A stretch of DNA of 64,000 bases from Tillus elongatus (GCA_964006375.1 OZ023270.1:60270288-60334287); one strand, 5' to 3'; shown: positions 47,768 to 60,963, numbered from the stretch's first letter. Notes: generated by a model from the letters alone, not told the origin. Numbers and translations: made by a program.

Positions 47768-48655
47768 AATCTGAGTTTTTACTGGCCGGCCGATAAGTAT
47801 ATTGCCAATTTCTTCGAGAGAGAATTTAAATATTTATTCCACTTATCAGATTTTATTAGCTTAAAACTAGAATGAACTTTATCAGATAATGAAATTACAA
47901 ATGCTGAATTGTTGAAACAACTCAAAAAAGTAATAGCTGATTTGGAATTGAATTTGTCAAACAAGATAGAAGAATCAAATAGAAGAATTTCTTTGTTGGA
48001 GCAAGAAAATATTTCTTTGAAATCTAGGGTGGAAGCACTAGAGAGGAGGATAAAGAAGAACAATATTGTTATGTTTGGCCTCAGTGAAGATCATTACGAC
48101 AACGTAAACTTGCCAGAGTCTATAGTAAATAAACTTGAATCAGTTCTCCAAATTAATATTAAAGTCGACACCATTAGCGACGTTTATACCGTTGGTAAGG
48201 AGGTTAAAAGCAAACCAATAGTTATCGAATTTAATTCTCATTATCAGAAGAAATTAATTCTCGACAGAGTTGATAAACTGAGGGGAACCGATATTTATAT
48301 CAATAACGATTACACCACAGAACAACTTGCGCAGCGTAGAATACTGCGTAAATATTTGAAGATATCCAAGGAAAATAAGTGGAACGCATACATCAAAAAA
48401 CGGTTATTACATGTAAATGATAAAGTCTACAGACCTGAGGACCTCAAGGATTTGGATGTAGAAATACCAGACAAAGAGACGGAGTCAAAGTTAGTTGGTA
48501 CATCAAAATTGAAGCCCACAACACCTAATCAAACAGGGAGGGTTTTTGAAAGTTCTCAAACAGGACCGCCAAATATATCCACGCTCCCCTTGGGGGACAA
48601 AAAAATCTTAAGAAGTACGTCGACAGGTTCAAATTCCGCAAGGCAAAAAAAGTAG
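47768..48655 (+). pseudogene. LINE ORF1 (nucleic-acid chaperone type)
   Basis: Open from about 47876 to 48655. The same frame extends upstream to about 47768 past a TGA at 47873. The N-terminal part is a coiled coil (NLSNKIEESNRRISLLEQEN to RVEALERRIKKN). An RRM-like domain follows (NIVMFGLSED and KPIVIEFNSHYQKKLILDRV), then a basic RRILRKYLKISKENKW segment and a Ser/Thr-rich tail. This layout matches L1-type ORF1 proteins, which trimerise and bind RNA. Confidence 0.75.
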
Positions 48656-49331
48656 CCCGAGTCTTGTAGTCAAAGTGTACTCCAAATTGTGAAAGAGAAA
48701 TTTAGAAGGACAAAAGTTAAACTTTATTTGGTAGAGATAAGAGGTGAAAATAACTGTACTTTTTCATGCAGCTCATGATTCTCAAGTACTTATATTGTAA
48801 TATGTCTCTATTGTAGGTAGTGTAGTATTATATGAAACTTGTAGAGTAGATAAGTTTTTGCTGCTTTTATAGCATTATTTGCGGGCCCTCTTGGCTGCGT
48901 ATCATTGCGTTTATTTTTGTATCGTTATCAGAATTATACTTTTGGTTACAAATATGCGAGGTGCCTCGTTGTTCCTGATCATGTGAGTTTATTGCCGCTT
49001 GGCTTGCATGATACTTTAATACTGGGTGTACACTTATTAATCGTCAATGTTTGCATTGTCTTTTCTGGTTTGGATTTGAGACTAGAATATCTTACTTTAT
49101 TATGTATATAATTTTGAACTTTGCTCTAGATTTATCATCTTAAGGTTTACAGATTTTATATACATTGCGTATGTACATGTTTGTTTATTTCTTTTGATAC
49201 CTACATTCGTCACTTTTTGTATACTGTACTCTTAATATTGTATATTGTATTTATGTGATTGTTTGTTTTCACTCAGTTTTGTCGCCAACTACCTTGCAGT
49301 GGCGGATCAGTTGTATGTTTTTGATTCCAAA

Positions 49332-52119
49332 ATGAAGCAGTTTATCAGCTTTGGTCACGTTAATGTCAGATCGTTAACTAGAAATTATTTGCCCTTTGGT
49401 GACTTTGTCAAACTTCATAATTATGACTTTGTGGGTGTCACTGAAACTTGGTTGAATGACAATATTGTGGATCGGGATGTTAGGCTTCCCTATTACAATG
49501 TATTTCGCAAGGACCGTATTGGGCGGGGTGGTGGTGTGGCTTGGTACACAAGTCGCAAATTTAAATCCACAATTATTCCTGATATTGAGTGCGAATTTTC
49601 TGAGCAGCTGTGGTTGAGTACAACTGTTGGAAAGTTTAACTACGCCTTAGCGGTTATATACAGACCCCCATCTTCGAGTTGTGAGGCGTTCCTAAAGGAA
49701 TTTGAAGATATTCTGAGCGCCGTTTCACCTCAATTTGACTATTTATATATCTGTGGTGATTTCAACATAGATTGTCTGGAGATTGAAAGCGGTGCTGCTC
49801 AGAATCTTCTTGGCCTTCTCGACGGCTTCGGTTTGATCCAAATCATTGACGATCCAACTCGAACTGCTCCATCGAGTGCAACGCTCCTTGATTTAATAAT
49901 CTTGAAGATTTCGCATGTAGCTGTTCATGATGCTGGTGTCTCTGACCACTGCGCTGTGAGCTGTTCCATCCAAGTTAACAAGAACAAAATAAAACCTTTT
50001 TTGTACACATTTCGGGATTATAAGCATTTTAATAATTCAGAATTCTATGAAGCGTTGCGCTTGTTAACTTTCCATCTTATACTTGCTGTAGAGTCCATTG
50101 ATCTGAAACTCTCAATTTTTAACACCCTGATGTTGGATATCTTTGATGTGTTCGCACCTGTTAGAATCATTCGAATCTCTAAACCCCGTTCACCTTGGTT
50201 AACAGACAATATCGAACTTCTCATGCATCTGCGGGACAGGGCCCGTATAAAGTTCAATAAAACAAAAAAGGTGGAGCATTGGGTTTACTACAAGGAGCTT
50301 AGAAATTTTACAAACGCTGCTATAAAGAGAGAAAAACGAGCTTATTTCAATACTTACCTAAAATCTCATAATCAAAACAAATTATGGGAAGGTCTAAAAA
50401 AGGCAGACATCCGCCTGAGGACTGAATCACCGGGCCTGCCTCCTCATCTCAATAATTCGAATATGATTAATCGGTCCTTCTGCGAACAAAATTTGTCCGT
50501 AGATGAAGTCGACAATGATACCTTAAACTTACTGCTGAAAAACAAAGCAACTTTTTCTTGTTTTGAGTTTGAACTTGTTGATGCGGATGAAATATATAAC
50601 CACTTATTTTCTGTGAAGACACGCGCTGTGTGTGCTGATTATATCAGCATATCGATGCTATTACATTGCTGTCCACTCATTGTCCCATATGTAACACACA
50701 TAATACATTTTTGTATCCTGAATCATCATTTTCCTACTGTGTGGAAATTGTCGGACAGCCTGCCACTTCCTAAAAATGAGAATCCCAATAGTTTTAGTGA
50801 TCTGCGACCAATTAGCATCCTGTGCATCTTATCTAAGATCCTAGAAAAGGTTATGTTTAAACAGATGAAGAACTATTTGGATCTCAACAGTCTAATACCT
50901 GTTAATCAATCTGGTTTTAAGCCTGGGCATAGCTGCTCTACGGCTTTGCTCAAGGTGTTGGACGACATTTTGATTGCTGCTGATAGCAATAAGCTGACAC
51001 TCATGGTGGCGATCGATTTTTCCAAGGCGTTCGATAGGGTTAATCATCGGCTTCTGGTGACTTTGTTGAAGCAGTCTGGGTTTGGGGTCGCAGCTGCTTC
51101 AATGTTAGATAATTACCTATCTGGAAGAATGCAGCGAGTGGGGCTGGGTGATCAGACTTCAGACTTCCTTCCTGTCACAGCTGGTGTCCCTCAAGGCTCC
51201 ATACTAGGGCCTTTGTTATTCAGCATATATACATCAAAGCTACCTACACATCTTCGTGATTGTCAGTATCACTTTTACGCAGATGATACACTGATATATT
51301 ATTCGTTTAAGCCTTCAGCAATTTCGGAATCCCGTGATATCATTAACAGAGACTTAGGCAGATTAAATTACTTTTCAAACCAATACAGTTTTACTGTAAA
51401 TCCCTCTAAATCAAAGTCAATTCTTTTCGGAAGCAAAGAGCTACAGTTAAACATCATAAACCTTTGGCTAAACTTAGAATCCGTGGCGTAGAATTAGAAC
51501 CAGAAGAATGTGTTGACATATTGGAGATAAGAACAGATAGTGAGATAAGATTTTCCCATCACGTCAGTATGATTACACGCCGAGCTTATGCTAACTTAAA
51601 ATTGCTGTATGGGTACAGGGAGTATCTTAGCAGGGCTGTTAGACTGACTTTGTGCGAGGCACTAGTCTTGTCTCACTTAAATTATGGTGATGTGTTGTAC
51701 GATGCATGCTTGAGAGTGGTAGATTCAACTAGGCTGCAGCGCGTTCAGAATTCCTGTGTGAGGTTGGTGTGCGGATTGCGCAAGTTTCAGCATATCTCTA
51801 ATAGCTTTAAAGACTTGAACATTTTGCACTCCAAAAGCGGAGAACTCTTCATTGTATGTGTCTTTATAACAAGGTAATACAAGATCGGACCCCCCAATAT
51901 CTTTATGATAAAATTAAATTTAGGACCGACATCCACAGTCTCAACATCCGAAGTAAGGGGACGCTGACAATTTCACAGCATAGAACCGAGCTGTTCAAAA
52001 GATATTTTTCTTACAATATAGCGAATCTTTCTAACAAGGTTCCCGATTATTACAAGTCACTATCAGCTGTTGCTTTTAAAGGGAGGTTGAAGGGGCTGCT
52101 TCTGGAGGGAAGCTTATGA
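49332..52119 (+). pseudogene. LINE ORF2: endonuclease and reverse transcriptase, two frameshifts
   Basis: Likely start ATG 49332 (MKQFISFGHVNVRSL). Endonuclease has GHVNVRSL, VGVTETWL (catalytic Glu), YICGDFNID and GVSDHCAVS (SDH). RT has SDLRPISILCILSKILEK, IDFSKAFDRVNH, PVTAGVPQGSILGPLL and FYADDTLIYYS (catalytic box). One frameshift near 51470 moves the thumb into another frame (51464-51877, VRLTLCEALVLSHLNYGDVL) and a second near 51870 moves the end (to 52119). Otherwise undamaged. Confidence 0.9.
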
Positions 52120-52484
52120 TTTTCTGTGGCTGCAGAGTTTGTATGTTGCCTGGATGTCTGCTGTTTGTAGTATAGACATAATATATGTGTACCTACCTAC
52201 CAATGTTTTTTTGTTTTTTTCTCTTTTCTCTTATTCTTCTTACTTTTTCCTGCTAATTATAGTTATAAACATGTATTTATTTATATTTATTAATATTAGT
52301 TAGGTTACTTCTTCTTTTTGTCATGTTTGTCTTTTTTTTTTCTCTTTTGTTTGTTTATTTCATGAGTCTGTAAAAAGTCACTACCACCATTTAATTGTAT
52401 TATATTAATGATCGGTTGAGTGGAAGAACAGAAATATTTCTGAACTCTGCCGTTTGACATGTAACTTACTTGTCAATAAAAGCA

Positions 52485-52624
<140 letters not shown>

Positions 52625-52777
52625 GATTTCTAACCTTTAATTATAGTCATTACTATTTTTGGATATTTTTGGATAAATGTTGTAGGTATATTCTTTTTAT
52701 GGTCGGAAATAAATTTATTATTATTATCATTATATACTAAAGACTTTTTTCTTTACTCTTCAACGCTTAACTTTTAG

Positions 52778-53162
52778 GTGGACCAACTGTTACCAGATAA
52801 GGAGTACATCAAAAATAGCAAAAGATTATTGGCAATGTTAATAATAATAACATCATATTTAGCTACAACTTGCAGTCTCACGTGTCTAGCTTGGCAAGAA
52901 GTCACTCATAGTACCGAACCTTTTTTGAAAATAGTTTCAAACAACTCTGCGAAATATCTTGTGGCCTACTACCTACTTCTTTTGCAGTTTTTTTACAGTA
53001 CAATAATATACTGTATTAACAATCGAATTCAGCGAATGAATTATTATTTAAAAATGTCAATTATTGAAGGACCGCATAGTAGACAAGGGATATTGTATCG
53101 CAAATATAATGGAGCAAAAGAACTTACACTACCACAAATTATCAAAACAACTCACAATAACG
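52778..53162 (+). CDS. Gr: Gustatory receptor, exon 3
   Basis: Acceptor CTTTTAG at 52777, phase 0, so 'QCLDE' joins directly to 'VDQLLPDKEYIKNSKRL', restoring the family's Asp-x-x-Asp region. It then gives TM3 (LLAMLIIITSYLATTCSLTC) and TM4 (YLVAYYLLLLQFFYSTIIYC), followed by a basic intracellular loop. The donor GTAAGTAG is at 53163, phase 1. 128 codons, no stop. An 8.8-kb intron separates it from exon 2 and holds a LINE. Confidence 0.82.
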
Positions 53163-53630
53163 GTAAGTAGTTCAAAATAAGCCATCTATTTATGTATTTT
53201 ATACTGGATGTCGATAAGTTTGCTGAAAAAGCCGCAATTTCCTCATAAATGAAGATCATACTGAACCTTGGGAAGACATATTGTTGATGCAGACGTAGAA
53301 GCACTATGAAGTGTTCTCCGGTTTGACCAGAAGTTACTTTAATTTCGTTATTTCAAATAAAACAGCCCGTGTATAATATTTTTAATTACACGGAAAAATA
53401 TGACCCTAAACATGTATCACACTATTCGTTCTGTGAGAGCTCCTGAGAAAAGTGTGGTTTGGGCCTCTCAAGAAAATGGGCAACCATCCCGCTAACTGAC
53501 CAACGCCCGCCTTCAGGTCTTGTTTCTTCCGAACGACCATCAGTCTGCTTAATTAGAAAGGTAAGAAAAGGAAAGATTCAACACATTGTACCACTGATCT
53601 CGTCCTTTCACCTCTCGTCCTCAGAGCTAT
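53163..53630. other. Intron 3 start: mariner-like end fragment
   Basis: 53200-53380 resembles, inverted, the outer arm of the composite element ('cgttatttcaaataaaacagcc.gtgtataat'; 'ccggtttgacc'). No coding sequence. Confidence 0.5.
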
Positions 53631-53861
53631 TTGCCTTATCAATCAATACAAAAGAGATTCAAGGAACATCGGGCACTACATATTTGGGATAATAATCACC
53701 ATATAGATAAAGAGAATCTGAAGCTTATCAAAAATGTTAAACAACCAGCGAAGTTAGATGCGTACGAAAGTATTTCTATTTCGAAGATAATAAAAAATAA
53801 AATTTCCTTAAACCGAGCTCCGCTACTGATTTATAGCCCTTTGTTTACACTCTCTCTTTGA
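53631..53861 (+). pseudogene. Penelope-like element fragment (C-terminal endonuclease end)
   Basis: Residues QKRFKEHRALHIWDNNHHID, ENLKLIKNV and LDAYESISISKI, then SPLF, match the C-terminal part of Penelope-like GIY-YIG endonucleases ('RFKEH..', 'H..d.enL.lik.v.....lda.Esi.I'). The catalytic start of the domain is missing. A 'ctctgatgacgc.aactttgctggtgaaacg' sequence near 54060 resembles the hammerhead-like or 3' part of such elements. Confidence 0.6.
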
Positions 53862-54738
53862 CATAGAAGATATTCCGAAACTCGCTAGGTAAAGCTATAA
53901 CAGAAGTTCAAAAACCTCGCCCGGCAATTAAAATACAAAACACAGAAAATTTGCCTGTGATTTCGTATCTCTCTCTCTCTCTCTCTCTCTTTATCGGTCT
54001 TTTCCCAAGACGTGGTATGAAAGGTAATGTTTAGTTGTAAGTAGTTTAGAATTTTTCATCCTCTGATGACGCTAACTTTGCTGGTGAAACGAGCGTCAGG
54101 TCTTTAAAAAGATGTGTTTTGGTGATTTGGGTTCTTCAAGTATACTTTTAATATAAAAATTATGCGTAGGGTACACCACCTTACGTAGCACCACAACCCA
54201 TTACCTAGAACCGCGCAGCCACGATTCTTCAAGCTGTCGTCCCTTGGGCGCACCGAAGGCAACCCCCAAATAAACATTAAAGGGCAAGTAATGACTATTA
54301 GTTTAATAATCTATACTTTAAACGTCGAAACTACTGATCTTACAACCTAAAGTGCCTTTCAGAATTTTAGAGTTAAGTAGAAGCGCCTGGCTTCTGAGAA
54401 CGCACTGCCCAGGGAGAGTTAGAGAACCCAGAGATTTGAAAGCAAGAACTGAAACCAGAAAATTTTCAAGTTTATTTCAAATTTTAATACTAACGGAAGG
54501 AAAATAATGTACAGGAACCGAATCGTGGTGGAAAGATAGTGTAAAAAGTGGAATTGAAATAAAAATTGTATTATAAGCAGCTCTCTAAAAGGAAGGAAAC
54601 ACAGGATAAGAATAATATCACCGTGAAGGTGGTAAGTATTATATGCCTCAAAAACTGGAATTTCGATACAATGCAAAATTACGTACAAATTGATTCCGAT
54701 ATTTGTTAACATGGTATAAATGGTACATCTATGATACT
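53862..54738. other. Intron 3, no gene; a (CT)n tract at 53971-53992
   Basis: The 114-residue frame at 54419-54763 has no recognisable domain. Confidence 0.4.
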
Positions 54739-54815
54739 CAATGTTACCATTCAACCTTACCAATAATGATTTTTTTTATTTCAACAACACACCACGAGGG
54801 CTTACAGCTTAAATA

Positions 54816-56467
54816 CTATCGTACCGTGGGTGTGGACAAGAAGGAAAGAGGCAACTTGTTAATTCTGGACTTGAAGGTTTGGAGATTCGGAGGAGAAGGA
54901 AAAACATGTGCCGGCAAGGAATTCCACAACTTGGAAGTCCTCGGAACAAAAGAGCGGGCATAACAAGATGTTCTATATCTGGTCACCTGGACAGTAAAAG
55001 GGTGCATTCGCTCTGTTCCTCTGGTAGATCTGTTGGGGGCAGCAGGTGGAGGAACTATGGAAGAAAGCTCCTCTGAGCAGTGCCCGTGCAGAAACCTATA
55101 AAAGAGAGAGAGGTCACCAACGGCACGTCGGTGGGCAAGGGATGGCAGTCTTTGGGTGAAAGTAGGTTCACCGATAAGGCGTATAGCTCTCTTCTGAATG
55201 GAGTCCAGGATAGCGAGTGTAGAAGCGGCAGCAGCACCCCAGATGTGGGAGCAGTATTCGAGGTTTGGTCTTATTTGTGAAGTATATAAGGTATAGAGAT
55301 TAGCTGGTGTAAAGTATTTGCGAGCCCGGAAGAGGAAACCTAATTTCTTAGCAGCCGCTTCTGCAATTAATGTGACATGTTGGTGCCAATTGAGATTTCG
55401 ATCCACAGAAATGCCAACAGTGAAAAGGACTTATTACATTGGATAACTTGGTTGTTCACTGTGATGGGTCTAGGGCTAATGTATCCTTATGAGAAAGAAA
55501 GCAAGTCTGTGATTTGGTGAGGTTGAATTGTACAAGATTTCTACTTCCCCAGTCTAATATTTTTTTGGAGATCCATGGAGACAGAACCCTCAATGAGTCT
55601 GCGATCCTCATCTAATTGAGCTAAAGAGACAGGCTTAGAATATTGTATATTTGAGTGGAGGGTGCTGTCGTCCGCGTAACTGTGAACTGGGTTGGATGTG
55701 CTAGAGAGGAGGTTATTGATGTGGAGAAGAAACAAAGTAGAGGCTAAAGCTGAACCTTGGAGAACTCCTGCATTAATTGGATACAGTTTAGAGGAATGAC
55801 CATCCACGACAACAGAAACGCTCCGGTTGGAGAGGAAATTTGCTGTCCAGGTACAGAGTTTTGGTGGTAGGCCATAGGCCTGAAGTTTAGTAACCAGCGC
55901 TGCGTGCCAGACCTGGTCGAATGCTTTGGATATGTCTAGAGCGACAATCTGGGATTCACCGTGTAGTTCCATAGACTTGTTCCAAGAATGGGTGACAAAG
56001 GAAAGGAGGTCGGCAGTTGATCTGCGCTGACGGAATCCATACTGCCTGTCGTGGATTAGACTGTGTTTTTCAAGAAATTTTAGTAATTCGGTGTTTATAT
56101 ACTTTTCCTTTACTTTAGAGACGACTGAAAGAAGATAAATAGGCATGTAGTTGCTAGGAAGTGCTTTGGATCATTTATTGGGGACGGGTTGTGCTCGAGC
56201 AGTTTTCCAGTTACTAGGGAATATGCCTCTATTGTAAAATATCTGAAACAGACGAGTCAGGACAGGAGCAAGTTCTGGTGCGCATTTTTTGAGAACAATT
56301 GCTGGGATCTCGTCAAGGCCAGAGGCTTTCCTGGTATTAAGAGAAGACGGCATCTTTCGTACCTTTTTAGTTTTGAAAATGATATCCGTCATTTTATGCG
56401 CGACCTTGGGGACTGTTGGTGGTTGAACATTTGGAGGTGGGTTGAGAGTAGAATTGCCGGTGAACAA
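54816..56467 (-). pseudogene. LINE reverse transcriptase, broken
   Basis: Frame 56171-56467 has RKASGLDEIPAIVLKKCAPE. Frame 55541-56146 has VALDISKAFDQVWH (first Asp), INAGVLQGSALASTLFLLHI and VHSYADDSTLH (YADD). Frame 54816-55406 has the thumb (NLEYCSHIWGAAAASTLAIL, IQKRAIRLIG, SFVPRTSKLWNSLP). The last block is the usual end of Jockey-like ORF2. Three frames, so inactive. Confidence 0.88.
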
Positions 56468-56762
56468 CGAGGAAAAAGTTCAGCCTTGCCCAGGGCGGTA
56501 GAAACAATTTCATCCCCTGAGACAAGAGGTGGGAACGTGCTCTTGCAGAAATTATTCCCAATAGATTTAACAAGAGTCCAGAAGGGTTTGCTGCCCTTGG
56601 ATCTTGAAAGGACTGTGTTTTTGATCTAGTTATTATACGAGTTTTGCCTCAGAAATAATGCGGACATAGTGGTTACGTGCGTCGTTAAATGCTTGACGGT
56701 TTTCTGGACTGGGATTGTGTAGAAGTGTTTTGTGAGCTTTAACATTTTCAAATCTGTCCTTG

Positions 56763-57846
56763 TTACAGGATTAGAGAACCAGGGCTTTTGAGTGGCTGCA
56801 GAGGTTTTCTGTGTACGTGGAATAAATAATTCCATGCCAGCTTGAATAATGTCGGTGACGTTTTGTGGGATATCAGAGGGGTCAGGATGAGAGAAGCAGA
56901 CAGACGCCCATGGAAATGAGTAAAGGATTCTCGCATTTCGTCCAAGTTCGCGGAGTTGTAGTGCCAAACGATACGTGGGTGTGATGACTGTATGACCTCG
57001 GGTTGCATTGCGCATGAAGCAGTGACCATGCCGTGGTCTGAGCGACCAAGGGGAGCGGTGACTGATATCTTATAGCAGTCGGGATTTGTAGTAATAAGGA
57101 GATCCAAGGAATTGGAGCTGTGTGTTGGGATGCGAGGAAAGTAAGTAGGTTGCTGAACCATATTGGCTAAAGAATTGCTGACTGCAAAGGCATCAACTGC
57201 TCTTCCTTGTGGATCGTTTTTAGAGGATCCTAGCCATTCCTTATTATGGACATTGAAGTCACCAAGAATAGTGACTTCGGAGGAAGGATATTCAGAAATC
57301 AGATGGTCGGTTTTTTTCAGAAAGGTAATCAAAGAGCTGGACAAAGTTGTTCTCAGAAGGTGACCGGTAAATGCAACAGATAAATTTAGTTTCAGCCCTG
57401 AGAGAGAGAGAGAGAGAGAGTTTTATCCATAGTATGTCTTTTCTTCCAGATTCTAAATTGGGGAGTCTGGTGCAGGGTAGATTGCTACGGACGTACGCGC
57501 ACACTACTCCATGCAATCTAAAGGAAGTAAGGAGCTCATACCCCGGGAAATTAAGGTGATTAAAGGCTGTTTTGGCACTGATTTGAGTTTCGGTGAGGAA
57601 GAGGAGTTGGGGCCTATTAGCCTGGAGGAAATGGTGGACGGAATTCAGGTTAGAATCTAGGCCACATATATTCGAGAAGGATATGTTTAATCTTGATGCT
57701 GGCGCCCCCTGTACACCCCTCTCCCGGAGATCCGAATGGAGGGGTATTTTACCTCCCGAATCTTTTGTACAAGGGCCATCATCATTTTTGCTTATAAGCG
57801 AAACCGACTCATACACCAGAACCGGAAACGTCCGTTGGGACTTCAC
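56763..57846 (-). pseudogene. LINE endonuclease, broken
   Basis: Frame 57292-57846 has RLNISFSNICGLDSNLNSVH and LLFLTETQIS (catalytic Glu). Frame 56763-57344 has VTILGDFNVHNKEWLGSSKN, LDLLITTNPDCY and PLGRSDHGMVTA (SDH). The junction is shifted by a (GA)n tract at 57401-57420 that inserts SLSLSLR-type residues. This resembles the GA expansion in Gypsy B gag. Confidence 0.85.
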
Positions 57847-58353
57847 CGGTTCCTTGACGGGGTGGTACCTCCTCGGGCGTGAAAAAATCCTTTACTATCA
57901 CGTAAAGGAAAATTCCACTACCACCTACCATATTGCAAGTGTACTACACCAGCCAACTATTAAAGAGCTGACCGGCTGTAGAACTTGCTGCTGTAACTCA
58001 ACGTTACCATTCGACCTTATCAATATAAAGTCCCAGAGCCGTAGAATCGTTAGTATGAAAAAAATCGTTAAAATACAACATTTTGTGATACTATTATGTC
58101 ATATTTAGAAAGGTCATACAGAAATTTGCTGTCATATTTATAATCATGGGTCTGTACAAAATTAGCGTGACGTAACACTTTAGGTTCCTCATTCTCTATA
58201 CTGTCATTTGCTTTCCTTATTAGATTAAGCTTCACTCATACGGTTATGCATTTATAAAGCTATTGTTAACATATAGATATGGTAATTTGTCATTAGCAGA
58301 AGTAACAAAATAATCTAAACACAAAATAATTTTATGCGAATACTTTGTTTTAG

Positions 58354-58451
58354 ATTTAGCACTTAAATGTATAAAGGAATTGATAACAGCTCATAACATA
58401 ATATGGAAAGCAGTATATTACACAAACGATTGTTTTGGATTTTCGCTTTCG
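58354..58451 (+). CDS. Gr: Gustatory receptor, exon 4
   Basis: Acceptor GTTTTAG at 58353, phase 1. The joined codon gives Asp and the exon reads LALKCIKELITAHNIIWKAV, then YYTNDCFGFSLS, the conserved 'H..l......N..FG..l' segment before TM5. The donor GTAAGTTT is at 58452, phase 0. The C-terminal exons with TM5-TM7 and the family's TYh..hhQF motif are not found up to 64000, so they lie beyond the window or are lost. Confidence 0.78.
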
Positions 58452-60139
58452 GTAAGTTTAAATCATTTTTGAACCCATTTTTTAAACGATTTAAAAAAGG
58501 AGGGAGTTTTGCCGTCTGTCCAGTAATGCCTAAATCGATCGTAATCGTTTTAAGTTCCTAAGATAATATAAGGGAAGGAAAAATGATATAATTACTTTTG
58601 TAAATAAAAAATTCTTTCACACATGGAAGTACACCAAAACGCTTAACAAGTAGAAATGTTCACGTACCTTAAGAGTATTATTACGAATAATGTTGGGTGT
58701 AGCAAATAATTAAGAAGGGAGATCGTGATGGCTAAATAAGCATTTATTAGACAACGAACTCTTTTCACTTAATGACACTTTAGCTTTGTTTTGAGAAGAA
58801 GATTCATCAGGGGATACAGTGTGCCACTTGAAAAGCAGACAGGTGAGTTTCAGGGCACTTATCGTGATTTACAGACCGTCAAACGCTAACCTAATAATAT
58901 CTAACCTTCAGACTTTTAATATTACAAAAGAGAATATGAACTATTTCTTTATTATTCAATTTATTATTTGTAATGGGACTTTACTGTGAACACGATATCT
59001 TTACTAAAAAGGCACGTGCAGTCTTATTTATAGTTTACATTCTAAATCAAACAAATGTTAATATTGTCGGCATTTATGATCTATATAGACGGTAGGTAAG
59101 GCAGCCTTTAAACATTATAAACTATATATAATTTGGATGAACATTTTTTCTACTTAATTAACTTTACAAATTATCTGTCTTGCCACAGGTTCCCTGACCA
59201 TTATTGAATTTACCAATTACATATCTCCAGGGTATAAGTTGATCACTAACAAACACTCGTAAATATAGTTCCAGAATTTCAAACCCCAAAGGAATTATTT
59301 TTGACCAGATAACACACAAAATTCCTAAATCAAAGTGTTCACCAATAAATCAGGCTTTGATTTCAGCTATAAAATAACAGGGTAAATTAACAAAAACACT
59401 CTAGAAGGAAAAACTCCCTGGCCCAGGGTTTTTTTCCTTTATTTTAATAGAAGACTAGGTTATCTAATATCTAACAATAATTGTTTTAACAGTAATTAGT
59501 TTTATATTCAATATATTTTTTAACCAAAAGACAATGAATCGACCACAATAATTAATGAGACACGGAATCGAAGATTGTTATAAGACCGGCAGATAAAAAT
59601 ACAAGAAATAAAATAAGATAAATTCAAAGGAGGCTCCAGGAATAACACTATACAGTAGCATTTGTTTGTTATCAAAACAGAAAATGTTAAACGAACAATG
59701 GATTTTCAACTATTGAAAGTATGACTGCTACTTTTCTTTCTCTCCCTCAGGGCTTGTCCGTGGCCTCGCCTCCCGGTAACACTGCAACCTTTGGTGTATT
59801 GTGAATATGACTGATACTACTAGCACTACTACTAATTTTGTGTTAGGTGTTGTCGTTTATGTGTCCAGTACTACAGATGGAGCATGATGAAGCTGCACTA
59901 AATATCCTTTATATGCCTAGTTTTAGATATTTATATACGGTGTAATCAAACCCTAACAGCTTATATTTAAGATCCCAACACCAACCGTTAAGCGGTGGTG
60001 CGATTTACCCCTAATATCTTAAATAACAAAGAGGGCCAAGTAGCACATCAGTTTAGAGCTGCTGTAAATATCTTGTCAACGGTGTCTATCTTCAAATTTG
60101 AAGCAGGCGGCTATGAGAAGTTTTCAAAAATAAGAAAAG
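58452..60139. other. Receptor intron 4 or intergenic, no gene recognised
   Basis: Searched on the plus strand for the missing C-terminal receptor exons without success. AG sites at 58848, 59188 and 59755 are followed by early stops or by nothing receptor-like. A block at 58790-58830 ('ttttgagaagaagattcatcagggg') resembles 3' ends of Penelope-like elements. Confidence 0.45.
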
Positions 60140-60830
60140 GTTCTCTTTAATTTGCCACAAGTATCGTTGCGTCTTTATGGTTGTTTTATCTGATTATCAC
60201 TTACGAAAAAGTGAGAGCCGATACTTTTTTAATGCTACCGATAATGATTAAATTATGCTCTTCGGTTCCTTTATTTCCAAAGAAACCTTAGTGTACGAGT
60301 TATTTTCATTTCATTTGTCCATCAGGTTTTGAAAATGTTGATTCGTCGGTGTGGTTATTTCTAAATTTAGAAATATGTTCTTTGTATCGGGTGATAAAAT
60401 TTCTACAAGTTTGACCTATGTAGATTGCGTTACATTATGTGTAGAAGCTAATTTATAAACTCCAGCTTTTGTCGAGAAACAAGACTTCTTTCACGTTTGA
60501 TAACAATTCACGCGTCGTGTTGTAAGATATAAAGGCTACCTTTGTATTTGTACAGGTATTTAACTTTTTTAACGTTTTCTGAAATGCTTCCAAAATAAGT
60601 TACCAAAACATACCTGTTTTCTTTTTTGTCTCTAATATTTGGATAAATTAAATTAATCGCTAATTTGTATTCTTCTCTCTCTATCATTGTATCTATTATT
60701 TTAACAGAGTAGCCCTTATTAAATGCCAGTTGCTTAATTATTGAAATTTCTTATTCAAAAATGTTTTGGGACATAGGTATTGAAAATGGACGATGTAACA
60801 TAGAATGATAGGCTGACAGCAATATATCTT
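60140..60830 (-). pseudogene. Penelope-like element remnant with GIY-YIG endonuclease
   Basis: On the minus strand CNAIYIGQTCRNFITRYKEH lies near 60385-60445, the 'YIG' core with the conserved Arg and 'EH', followed by HTDESTFSK. Upstream, near 60760-60830, 'AYHSMLHRPFSIP' and 'EISIIKQLAFNKGYS' match the RT end of Penelope-like elements. Many stops. The RT catalytic motifs are not present in this stretch. Confidence 0.7.
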
Positions 60831-60834
60831 TATT

Positions 60835-60963
60835 AGTGAATTTTCTTAAAAAAGTTCACTAATGGTGAGATCTCGACTTTTGAATTTTGACAAATTTTTT
60901 TCAAATGAGCGCGAAATAGAACCCCTAGAACACATATTCGATATATATATATATATATATATA
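60835..60963. repeat. 'GGGTTCTAGGGGTCCTAG' repeat family, copy 4, with (TA)n
   Basis: Inverted copy ('gagatctcgacttttgaattttgacaaa', 'gagcgcgaaatagaacccctagaac') ending in 24 bp of TA, which is the target site of the following mariner-like element. Confidence 0.7.

Larger units (their letters stand above)
54770..57996 (-). mobile_element. LINE (Jockey-like) antisense in receptor intron 3, with long direct flanks
   Basis: Minus-strand order: endonuclease (57846-56763), linker, RT (56146-54816), 3' end with a short A run (54770-54778 as T on plus). Imperfect direct repeats of about 30 bp flank it, 54736-54765 and 57996-58025, differing at three positions (ACTCAA-YGTTACCATTC core). If these are the target duplication, the insertion is old. 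GC content is higher than the intron around it. Confidence 0.8.

Noticed and set aside
54419..54763. A membrane-protein-like minus frame
   Set aside because: Hydrophobic composition is due to AT richness. No family pattern is seen, and it overlaps the LINE's flanking repeat.
59755..59800. A fifth gustatory receptor exon
   Set aside because: There is a good pyrimidine tract and AG at 59755, but the following residues do not resemble TM5-TM7 of the family and the phase cannot be confirmed.
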